Positions 1 to 4,672 of a stretch of DNA of 5,212 nucleotides are shown one piece after another (the first letter of the stretch is position 1; each line of letters begins with the position of its first letter). The notes below the pieces were generated by a model. It was not told where the DNA came from. It saw only the letters and a program-made list of their open reading frames with translations, and searched no databases. The translations under genes were made by a program, and so were the position numbers. Source of the stretch: JBKEDC01 sp047974225 (GTDB lineage Bacteria; Bacteroidota; Bacteroidia; Bacteroidales; Prolixibacteraceae); the NCBI GenBank assembly GCA_047974225.1, contig JBKECD010000111.1, positions 1 through 5,212 of the forward strand, in the 5' to 3' direction.

Positions 1-132
1 CCGAAACATCTCAAAATCAACGGCTGCACTTAGTCGTTCTAGTGGATTGCCTATTTCGGATAGTTTAGAAAGACTATCTTGTTCATCAAAAAGACCTCTA
101 TTGCCTGTACTTTTATATTTATGCATATTCAT
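1..132 (-). CDS. IS5/IS1182-like transposase, N-terminal 44 residues (runs off window)
   Basis: The minus strand reads openly from an ATG at 132 to the window edge. It gives 44 residues that include GLFDEQDSLSKLSEIGNPLE and end in AAVDFEMFR. The pattern LFDE..,L..L..,G(D/N)PLE.L...(I/V)DFE.FR is what I know from the N-terminus of IS5/IS1182-type DDE transposases, just before the DUF772-type region. These enzymes cut and join the ends of their own insertion sequence. The catalytic domain lies outside the window, so I cannot tell whether the gene is intact. A second ATG at 126 is an equally plausible start. The gene points away from the ribosomal protein operon. Family assignment rests on a short stretch: fairly sure it is a transposase, less sure of the exact IS family. 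Confidence 0.72.
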   Translation of the reverse strand, partial: MNMHKYKSTGNRGLFDEQDSLSKLSEIGNPLERLSAAVDFEMFR

Positions 133-147
133 GTGCTTTGATAGCCC

Positions 148-178
148 TAAAGATAGTAATATTTATTTGAATCCCAAA
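148..178 (-). promoter_or_regulatory. Candidate promoter for the transposase
   Basis: Read on the minus strand, TTTG (178-175) is followed after 19 nt by TATCTTTA (155-148). This is one mismatch from the Bacteroidota -7 consensus TAnnTTTG. The spacing equals that of the two better candidates in this window. Transcription would start only about 10 nt before the ATG at 132, which favours a near-leaderless message or the ATG at 126. Inferred from motif match only. Confidence 0.35.
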
Positions 179-331
179 TAATTAATTTTTAGAAGTCCCC
201 TATAGTTTAAAAGCGATTTACCTGCTTAATAGAGGGTATTTTTTCACAGGACACCATTCACCCAACAGGAATAACAAAGCAGGCTGCAAGATTAAATCTT
301 TCTCAAATCGTTTAATAATAGCTGCATAGCA
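179..331. other. Non-coding stretch between transposase and rplM promoter
   Basis: I find no credible gene here. One plus-strand frame is open for about 34 codons (211-312) but has no ATG and no family I recognise. The stretch should contain the end of the insertion sequence whose transposase starts at 132. Its terminal repeat cannot be fixed without the other end of the element. The only structure I see is the imperfect hairpin at 197-245, listed separately. Confidence 0.5.
197..245 (+). terminator. Imperfect terminator-like hairpin near the IS end
   Basis: CCCCTA (197-202) can pair with TAGAGGG (230-236) with one bulged A. Inside it, AAGC (211-214) pairs with GCTT (224-227). The right arm is followed by TATTTTTT (237-244). 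The polarity is plus strand, so it cannot end the minus-strand transposase. It may end a plus-strand gene that once lay to the left, or be part of the insertion-sequence end. The stem is interrupted, so confidence is low. Confidence 0.3.
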
Positions 332-361
332 TTGTGTATTTGAAAAAAAGATATACTTTTG
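332..361 (+). promoter_or_regulatory. Promoter of the rplM-rpsI-rpsB-tsf operon
   Basis: TTG (332-334), a 19 nt spacer and TACTTTTG (354-361) match the Bacteroidota housekeeping promoter pattern (TTG, 17-23 nt, TAnnTTTG), with a perfect -7 element. A second TTTG at 339-342 is too close to serve as the -33 element. The predicted start of transcription is near 367-370, leaving a leader of about 160 nt before rplM. It is the best promoter candidate upstream of the operon. Confidence 0.55.
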
Positions 362-367
362 CATCTC

Positions 368-529
368 CGATTGTTATCCTTAGGTGGGAACTTTTGCAAT
401 TAGCTGATAATGTTGCAGGTAGGAAAGCAGCCCGACGGCCCGATGTTGGAGTGGCGAATACTAACTATGCAGCAGGCGGAAGCAAAGGCGACCATTATTT
501 AGGTATTAACTTATTAAAATTTTAAGCAA
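368..529 (+). promoter_or_regulatory. Long 5' leader of rplM, possible ribosomal-protein leader RNA
   Basis: About 160 nt separate the predicted transcription start from the rplM start codon. The stretch is richer in G and C than the DNA to its left, and I see no credible gene in it. Two local hairpins can be drawn: TGCAAT (395-400) with GTTGCA (412-417), and CCGAC (432-436) with GTTGG (445-449), both using G-U pairs. Many bacteria autoregulate the L13 operon through a structured leader, and I recall a leader class proposed upstream of rplM in Bacteroidia. I cannot confirm that this is a member. A frame open from 334 to 525 starts at a GTG upstream of the -7 element, so it is not a credible gene. 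Confidence 0.35.
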
Positions 530-895
530 GTGGATAGTTTATCTTACAAAACGGTGTCGGCAAATCCGGCAACTGTAACCAAAGAATGGATTCTAGTAGA
601 TGTAGCTGGAATGCCATTAGGTCGTGCAGCGAGCGCAATCGCAAAGATGTTGCGCGGCAAGCACAAGCCTAACTTCACTCCCCATGTGGATTGTGGAGAC
701 AATGTGATTGTTATCAATGCAGAGCAAGTGAAGCTTACTGGTAACAAACTAAACGACAAAATTTACCTCCGTTACACTGGTTATCCAGGTGGACAGCGCG
801 AGCAAACACCAGCTGAGTTGTTGAAAAAACACCCAGAACGTTTGGTTGAAAAAGCTGTGAAAGGTATGTTGCCTAAAAACCGTCTAGGACGCTAA
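530..895 (+). CDS. rplM: 50S ribosomal protein L13 (uL13), ended early by an in-frame stop
   Basis: L13 is an early-assembling protein of the large ribosomal subunit that binds 23S rRNA. The 121 residues translated here begin MDSLSYKT, typical of Bacteroidota L13. They contain TKEWILVDVAGMPLGR (about 17-32), the stretch KPNFTPHVDCGDNVIVINA (46-64), YTGYPGGQR (82-90) and the signature region KGMLPKNRLGR (111-121). The usual length is about 150 residues. A TAA at 893-895 stops translation straight after the signature, yet the missing C-terminus follows in the same frame (see 896-988). The start codon is GTG: the frame is closed by TAA at 515-517 and offers no ATG upstream, so 530 is the only start matching the family N-terminus. 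It is the first gene of the operon, followed by rpsI. Identity is certain; whether the stop is real, read through or a sequence error cannot be told here. Confidence 0.93.
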   Translation: MDSLSYKTVSANPATVTKEWILVDVAGMPLGRAASAIAKMLRGKHKPNFTPHVDCGDNVIVINAEQVKLTGNKLNDKIYLRYTGYPGGQREQTPAELLKKHPERLVEKAVKGMLPKNRLGR

Positions 896-988
896 GTGTT
901 TGGCAACATGAAAGTGTATGTTGGAGCAGAGAACAAACATGAGGCTCAATCTCAAAAAGCTATTGATTTAAACACCATTAAACTGTAA
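896..988 (+). pseudogene. rplM: Detached C-terminal 30 codons of rplM, in frame after the TAA
   Basis: Directly after the stop at 893-895 the same frame encodes VFGNMKVYVGAENKHEAQ and then SQKAIDLNTIKL before a TAA at 986-988. This is the normal end of Bacteroidota L13: a (K/A)-(V/L/I)-(F/L)-GN(M/L).VY.G.E..HEAQ pattern followed by a short Ile/Asp/Leu-rich tail. With the stop codon replaced by one sense codon the protein would be 152 residues, the usual family length. The missing residue is normally Lys or a similar one, so a single A-to-T change (AAA to TAA) would explain it. No frameshift and no other stop is present. The reconstructed stop lies 3 nt before the rpsI ATG. Confidence 0.85.
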
Positions 989-991
989 CCC

Positions 992-1378
992 ATGGAAGTA
1001 ATTAACACAATTGGTCGTAGAAAAGAAGCCGTTGCGCGTATTTACATGAGTGCAGGTAGCGGTAAAATCACCATCAACAAAAGAGATTTAGCAGAGTATT
1101 TCCCAACAGGAACTTTGCAATACATCGTTTTGCAACCCCTCAACCTTTTGGGTGTGGCTGAGCAATATGACATCAAAGTGAACCTTGATGGCGGCGGTGT
1201 GAAAGGTCAAGCTGAGGCTCTTCGCCTAGCAATTGCTCGTGCTTTGGTGGAAGTAGATGCAGAAAGTAAACCTGCTCTTCGTCAAGCTGGATTCATGACT
1301 CGCGACCCACGCGAAGTGGAACGTAAGAAACCATGTCAACCAAAAGCTCGCAAACGTTTCCAATTCTCAAAACGTTAG
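992..1378 (+). CDS. rpsI: 30S ribosomal protein S9 (uS9)
   Basis: S9 is a small-subunit protein in the 30S head whose basic C-terminal tail reaches toward the P-site tRNA. The 128-residue product has the full family length and Bacteroidota style: GRRKEAVARIYM (8-19), GKITINKRDLAEYF (24-37), the DGGGVKGQ loop (66-73), ALRLAIARAL (76-85), GFMTRDPREVERKK (100-113) and the invariant ending FQFSKR (123-128). The ATG at 992 is 3 nt after the reconstructed rplM stop, suggesting translational coupling in the normal operon. Odd feature: residue 115 is Cys (codon TGT, 1334-1336) in KKPCQPKAR, where the homologues I know have Gly (KKPGQPKAR; KKVGLRKAR in E. coli). One G-to-T change would explain it. The gene is otherwise intact. 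Confidence 0.96.
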   Translation: MEVINTIGRRKEAVARIYMSAGSGKITINKRDLAEYFPTGTLQYIVLQPLNLLGVAEQYDIKVNLDGGGVKGQAEALRLAIARALVEVDAESKPALRQAGFMTRDPREVERKKPCQPKARKRFQFSKR

Positions 1379-1483
1379 TATTTTATTTTTATTCAAAAAA
1401 AACTACTGTGGATCTGAAACCTTTGAGACTTCCGACAGCGAACTACTCAAAAGTTGCTTTTACACAATCAAAAAGTTAAAAAG
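1379..1483 (+). promoter_or_regulatory. rpsI-rpsB intergenic region with two small hairpins
   Basis: This 105 nt gap is long for an operon otherwise spaced at 3 and 29 nt. It opens with an AT-rich run (1379-1402) and then has two adjacent foldable segments. In the first, GGATCT (1410-1415) pairs with AGA (1426-1428) plus TCC (1431-1433) around a CT bulge. In the second, GC-AACT (1438-1444, one bulged G) pairs with AGTTGC (1452-1457). The 7-mer AACTACT occurs twice, at 1401-1407 and 1441-1447. I find no good promoter match. S2 is autoregulated through the rpsB leader in gamma-proteobacteria; a similar role here is only inference. Confidence 0.3.
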
Positions 1484-2251
1484 ATGCCAAGAACAAATTT
1501 CCAAGAACTATTGGACGCAGGTGTACACTTTGGTCACCTCAAACGTAAGTGGAATCCAAGCATGGCTCCATACATCTTCATGGAGAAGAACGGAATCCAT
1601 ATTATCGACTTGCAAAAAACTGTCGTGAAAATCGACGAGTCGGCTGCTGCCTTGAAACAAATTGCCAAATCGGGACGCAAAATTCTTTTCGTAGCTACAA
1701 AAAAACAAGCTAAAGACATCGTGTCGGAAGCTGTGGGCAATGTAAATATGCCTTATGTAGTGGAGCGTTGGCCTGGAGGTATGCTGACTAACTTCCCAAC
1801 TATTCGCAAAACTGTGAAGAAAATGAACTCTATCGACAAAATGATGAAAGATGAGAGTCAATGGGGAAGTATTTCAAAACGTGAGAAACTACAAATCGAA
1901 CGCCAACGTGCGAAACTAGAGAAAATCTTCGGTTCAGTGGCCGACCTTTCTCGTCTTCCAGCTGCGGTTTTCGTAATCGACGTGTTGAAAGAAAAAATCG
2001 CTGTGCGTGAAGCGCAAAAATTGGGTATCCCTGTATTCGCGGTGTGTGATACAAACTCAAACCCTGAAGGTTTGGATTTCGTAATCCCTGCCAACGATGA
2101 TGCTTCACAATCAATTCGCTTGATTACTCGCTTGATGTGTGATGCTATTGCGGAAGGTCTTTCTGAACGCAAAGTGGAACGCGAAAAAAGCGACGACGCT
2201 AAAGCCGAAGGTGCTAAAGGCGACGATGATTCAAACGACGAAGAAGAATAA
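1484..2251 (+). CDS. rpsB: 30S ribosomal protein S2 (uS2)
   Basis: S2 is a late-assembling protein on the solvent side of the 30S subunit, needed with S1 for translation initiation. The start is placed at ATG 1484, giving the family N-terminus MPRTNFQELLDAGVHFGHLK. The same frame is open further upstream to a TTG at 1454, but that would add 10 residues that do not belong to the family and would place the start inside a hairpin. The 255-residue product shows HLKRKWNPSMAPYIF (18-32), GIHIIDLQKTV (37-47), ATKKQAKD (71-78), ERWPGGMLTNFPTIRK (94-109), and PVFAVCDTNSNP (183-194). It ends in an acidic tail of about 25 residues rich in Asp, Glu and Lys, a common variable extension in this phylum. I see no damaged motif. 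It lies 29 nt upstream of tsf, the usual rpsB-tsf pair. Confidence 0.96.
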   Translation: MPRTNFQELLDAGVHFGHLKRKWNPSMAPYIFMEKNGIHIIDLQKTVVKIDESAAALKQIAKSGRKILFVATKKQAKDIVSEAVGNVNMPYVVERWPGGMLTNFPTIRKTVKKMNSIDKMMKDESQWGSISKREKLQIERQRAKLEKIFGSVADLSRLPAAVFVIDVLKEKIAVREAQKLGIPVFAVCDTNSNPEGLDFVIPANDDASQSIRLITRLMCDAIAEGLSERKVEREKSDDAKAEGAKGDDDSNDEEE

Positions 2252-2280
2252 TTTACCAACCAATTAAAATTAATACGGAA

Positions 2281-3108
2281 ATGGCTGTAACTGCTGCAGA
2301 TGTAAAAAAACTTCGTACCGCCACTGGTGCTGGTATGATGGATTGTAAAAATGCGCTTACTGAAGCTGATGGCAACTACGAACGTGCGGTGGAGATTATC
2401 CGCGAACGTGGTAAAGCTATCGCTAACAAACGTGCTGACCGCGAAGCATCGGAAGGTGCAACGCTTGCTGGCGTGAGTGCTGATGGTAAATTTGGTGCTA
2501 TCATCGCTTTGAACTGCGAAACTGACTTCGTGGCTATCAACGAAAAGTATGTGGCTTTCGCTCAAACTATTCTTGACCTAGCTATCGCTAACCAACCAGC
2601 TGATGCGGAAGCTCTTCTTGCACTTCCTCTTGATGGTCGCCCTCTTGCTGAGCAAATCGCTGAGCAATCAGGTGTGATGGGTGAAAAACTAGAAGTTTCA
2701 TTCTATGCTAGCCTAGCTGGTGAAACAGTAGTGCCTTATATCCACCCTGGAAATAAACTTTCTACTTTGGTGGCATTCAACCAAACTGGCTTCGATGCAC
2801 AAGTGGGTAAAGACGTGGCTATGCAAGCTGCGGCTATGGCTCCTGTGGCATTGGACAAAGATTCAGTGCCTGCTGAGGTGGCTGAAAAAGAGTTGGAAAT
2901 CGCTAAAGAGAAATTCCGCCAAGAAGGCAAACCAGAAGCGATGTTGGATAAAATCGCTCAAGGTGCATTGCAAAAATTCTACAAAGAGAGCACTTTGGTG
3001 GAACAAGCGTTCATCAAAGACAACAAACTTTCAGTGGCTCAATACTTGAACTCTGCTTCAAAAGGATTGGCTGCAACAGGTTTTGTGCGCTTCACGCTTA
3101 ATGCGTAA
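2281..3108 (+). CDS. tsf: Translation elongation factor Ts
   Basis: EF-Ts is the cytoplasmic nucleotide exchange factor that releases GDP from EF-Tu so that it can reload with GTP. The 275-residue product starts MAVTAADVKKLR and has the N-terminal UBA-like module with TGAGMMDCKNAL (15-26). The EF-Tu contact motif NCETDFV is at 78-84, and the core includes VPYIHPGNKL (151-160), ALDKDSVPAEV (190-200) and GFVRFTLNA at the end (267-275). Length and all landmarks are normal for Bacteroidota. It is the last gene of the translation operon: only 29 nt separate it from rpsB, and a strong terminator follows about 60 nt after the stop. Confidence 0.97.
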   Translation: MAVTAADVKKLRTATGAGMMDCKNALTEADGNYERAVEIIRERGKAIANKRADREASEGATLAGVSADGKFGAIIALNCETDFVAINEKYVAFAQTILDLAIANQPADAEALLALPLDGRPLAEQIAEQSGVMGEKLEVSFYASLAGETVVPYIHPGNKLSTLVAFNQTGFDAQVGKDVAMQAAAMAPVALDKDSVPAEVAEKELEIAKEKFRQEGKPEAMLDKIAQGALQKFYKESTLVEQAFIKDNKLSVAQYLNSASKGLAATGFVRFTLNA

Positions 3109-3110
3109 CA

Positions 3111-3155
3111 GCTTTAGCTTCGCTGCTGTGCCTTTGGCGCTTTAGCGTTGCTGCT
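3111..3155. repeat. Imperfect 28-nt-period tandem repeat after tsf
   Basis: A 17-mer beginning GCTTTAGC and ending GCTGCT occurs at 3111-3127 and again at 3139-3155, matching at 15 of 17 positions, so the period is 28 nt. The stretch is also built of micro-palindromes with T-rich loops: AGC-TTTA-GCT (3110-3119), GCC-TTT-GGC (3130-3138) and CGC-TTTA-GCG (3138-3147). It lies between the tsf stop and the terminator, in the 3' untranslated region. Function unknown; it may belong to a dispersed intergenic repeat family. Confidence 0.5.
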
Positions 3156-3170
3156 TTAAGCTCTAAATAA

Positions 3171-3203
3171 AAAAGCCTCGAGTTTTCACTCGGGGCTTTT
3201 TTT
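3171..3203. terminator. Bidirectional rho-independent terminator between convergent operons
   Basis: A 13-bp stem pairs 3171-3183 (AAAAGCCTCGAGT) with 3188-3200 (ACTCGGGGCTTTT) around a TTTC loop, with a single T-G pair. On the plus strand it runs into seven T (3197-3203), ending the tsf operon. On the minus strand the left arm is read as GGCTTTTTTATTT, so it can also end the lytTR-side operon, whose last stop codon is at 3228-3226. Confidence 0.88.
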
Positions 3204-3225
3204 ATTTACTTTAACTCCTGCCCCA

Positions 3226-3945
3226 CTACTTCTTCGCCACCAGCCACTTGCCGATGTATTGCTGAAGAGTTTCTTTATACATTTCGCCAATCGGAATCCG
3301 CTCGCTACCCATGATGACATGGCTGCGCTCAATGGCGGAAATCTTTTGCAGGTTGATGATGAACGAACGATGAATGCGCATGAACTGTTCGGCAGGCAAT
3401 CGGTCTTCCATCATTTTCATGTTGCCGAGTGTCATGATGGGATCACTTGAGCTTTGGTGAATTTGAAGATATTCGCTTTTGCTTTCAACATAGAGAATGT
3501 CGTCAATAATCACTTGCACTGTTTTGTATTCCGACTTCACAAAGAAATAGTCGTTAGGAGCAGAGCTACTATTTTCATTCGCTTGCAGGGCAAAGAACTT
3601 GCGAGCTTTTTCGGCAGAACGCAAGAAATCGGCATAGCCGATAGGTTTCAGCAGATAGTCGGTGGCATCTACTCGAAAGCCTTCGATGGCATATTCGGAA
3701 TAGGCGGTGGTGAATATAATCATCGGCTTTTGCGCCAGCGAGCGCACAAAGTCGATCCCATTGAGTTCGGGCATATTAATATCCACAAAGATTAAATCGA
3801 CTGCCTGCTTGCTCAGTTCATTGATTGCCTCAAGCGCATTGGAGCAAGCAGCGGTGAGCTCGAGAAAAGGCGTTTTCTCGATATACTTTGTAATCTGTTG
3901 AAGAGCTAGCGGCTCATCATCAATGGCTAAGGTGCGGAGGGTCAT
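3226..3945 (-). CDS. LytTR-family response regulator
   Basis: This is a 239-residue cytoplasmic two-component regulator that becomes phosphorylated and then binds DNA through a LytTR domain. The receiver domain (about 3-118) has the acidic pair D9/D10 in AIDDEP, the phosphoacceptor D55 in LIFVDINMPELNG, T79/T80 in IIFTTAY and K100 in YLLKP. The LytTR domain (about 132-235) begins DYFFVKSEYKTVQV, has the ILYVESKSEYLQIH core (150-163), MRIHRSFIINL (189-199) and IPIGEMYKE (217-225). All key residues are present, so it should be functional. The ATG at 3945 gives the standard N-terminus. It is separated from higA by only 17 nt, with no room for a promoter, so it is probably transcribed with higBA, the LytS-type kinase upstream, or both. 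The target genes cannot be read from the window. Confidence 0.94.
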   Translation of the reverse strand: MTLRTLAIDDEPLALQQITKYIEKTPFLELTAACSNALEAINELSKQAVDLIFVDINMPELNGIDFVRSLAQKPMIIFTTAYSEYAIEGFRVDATDYLLKPIGYADFLRSAEKARKFFALQANENSSSAPNDYFFVKSEYKTVQVIIDDILYVESKSEYLQIHQSSSDPIMTLGNMKMMEDRLPAEQFMRIHRSFIINLQKISAIERSHVIMGSERIPIGEMYKETLQQYIGKWLVAKK

Positions 3946-3962
3946 GGATTAAAGAGGGGTGG

Positions 3963-4274
3963 TTACAGCACCGCAGCAAACTTGCGGATTTGAGCCAAAC
4001 GTTTGGTTAGTGCGCTATCAGCTTGCGCCACGTGCATATTATATTTGAGCTGCAGGCGCATCAGAGAATCCGCAGGAACGTCCAATGCGGCTTCAAACAT
4101 CATGGCGGTTTGCGTGGTCAATGGGCGACGTTCGTTCAAAATATCATTGAGAATCTTATACGATATTCCCATTTGCTTCGCCAAAGTGGTTTGCGAGATG
4201 CCTCGATAATTAATCTCATCTTTCAACACTTCCCCGGGATGTGTGGGAGTATATCCATATCCTAAATTACTCAT
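3963..4274 (-). CDS. higA: HigA-family antitoxin (XRE-type helix-turn-helix)
   Basis: The antitoxin partner in a type II toxin-antitoxin pair: it binds and neutralises HigB and normally represses its own promoter. The 103-residue product has the family hallmark HPGEVLKDEI (12-21), followed by a helix-turn-helix ISQTTLAKQMGISYKILNDI (26-45), then NERRPLTTQTAMMFEAAL (47-64), typical of the HigA addiction-module family. The start is 6 nt after the higB stop, a tight toxin-first order as in other higBA loci. The downstream response regulator gene begins 17 nt after its stop. It is an intact gene of normal length. Confidence 0.93.
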   Translation of the reverse strand: MSNLGYGYTPTHPGEVLKDEINYRGISQTTLAKQMGISYKILNDILNERRPLTTQTAMMFEAALDVPADSLMRLQLKYNMHVAQADSALTKRLAQIRKFAAVL

Positions 4275-4280
4275 GTCGAT

Positions 4281-4598
4281 TTATTTATAATGATTTGACA
4301 GGTCGATGATATTACAAATGGAGACTACCGTTTCAGAAACTACTTTTGTGGTTTCAAATTCTATTCGATATTGATTGTTCACACGGACAGACTCCAATCC
4401 TTCTTTGTCTCCTCGAAGAGCTTCGTAGTGCAAGCCACCATATCGAAAAAGATCCTCAATTATGGCAACCGACTCTAAAATATCAATTGTTTTACGATAT
4501 TTCTGAATTACTGGTGGCTGAAATCGATGCTTCTTATCAGATGTCTTGCCCTTGTAGTACAGTTCCTCCAAATATGTTTTATCAAATTTTATTTCCAT
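4281..4598 (-). CDS. higB: HigB-like RelE/ParE-superfamily toxin
   Basis: A 105-residue small basic protein of the RelE/HigB fold, which in studied homologues cuts mRNA at the ribosome and halts growth. Family landmarks: the N-terminal strand MEIKFDKTYLEELYYKGKTS (1-20), the central helix region RKTIDILESV (35-44), GLHYEALRGDKEGLESVRVNNQYRIEF (55-81) with the conserved R72 and YRI at 77-79, and the C-terminal IDLSNHYK. The length is normal and no motif is broken, so the toxin is probably active. The coding sequence looks more AT-rich than the kinase and regulator genes on either side, which fits acquisition as a cassette. It has its own promoter candidate immediately upstream (4619-4649). Confidence 0.92.
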   Translation of the reverse strand: MEIKFDKTYLEELYYKGKTSDKKHRFQPPVIQKYRKTIDILESVAIIEDLFRYGGLHYEALRGDKEGLESVRVNNQYRIEFETTKVVSETVVSICNIIDLSNHYK

Positions 4599-4614
4599 AC
4601 TTACCTTCTAAGTC

Positions 4615-4658
4615 GCAACAAAGATATTGCATTTTATCTATTCCACAAAAAAAGTGGA
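4615..4658. promoter_or_regulatory. Inverted repeats over the higBA promoter, candidate HigA operator
   Basis: Two short inverted repeats overlap the promoter elements. GCAA (4615-4618) and TTGC (4627-4630) flank the 8-nt -7 box exactly. TCCAC (4642-4646) and GTGGA (4654-4658), separated by seven A, cover the -33 element. Type II antitoxins of this class usually bind such palindromes to repress their own operon. The two repeats differ in sequence, so at most one need be the HigA site. Inferred from position and symmetry only. Confidence 0.4.
4619..4649 (-). promoter_or_regulatory. Promoter of higBA
   Basis: On the minus strand, TTTG (4649-4646), a 19 nt spacer and TATCTTTG (4626-4619) match the Bacteroidota promoter pattern perfectly in both elements. 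Transcription would start near 4613, about 15 nt before the higB ATG. It lies in the 74 nt gap between the kinase stop and higB. Because nothing resembling a terminator separates higA from the response regulator gene, this promoter may also drive that regulator. Confidence 0.58.
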
Positions 4659-4672
4659 CTAACTTTCCCTTT

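Noticed and set aside
211..315. Open frame of 34 codons ending in ...ITKQAARLNLSQIV and TAA
   Set aside because: No start codon, stops just upstream, and no recognisable family. It could be a gene remnant, but the evidence is too thin to annotate.
334..525. 63-codon open frame upstream of rplM
   Set aside because: Its first start is a GTG lying upstream of the -7 element of the operon promoter, it has no ATG, and the product matches nothing I know. More likely leader RNA.
368..529. A tRNA or other stable RNA gene in the rplM leader
   Set aside because: No cloverleaf, no GTTCRA-type T loop and no CCA end could be found.
893..988. Reassigned genetic code (TAA as sense)
   Set aside because: TAA ends rpsB, tsf and higA at their expected C-termini in the same window, so one internal TAA does not support recoding.
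1454..1483. Upstream TTG start for rpsB adding 10 residues
   Set aside because: The family N-terminus is MPRTNFQ at 1484; the added residues are unlike S2 and the TTG lies in a hairpin arm.
1858..2565. Long minus-strand open frame (235 codons) opposite rpsB and tsf
   Set aside because: Shadow of two certain genes; Ser/Phe-rich composition typical of antisense frames, and it spans their intergenic region.
4642..4658. TCCAC/GTGGA repeat as a terminator for the kinase gene
   Set aside because: The stem is only 5 bp and no T-run follows it on the minus strand; overlap with the -33 element favours a regulatory role or chance.
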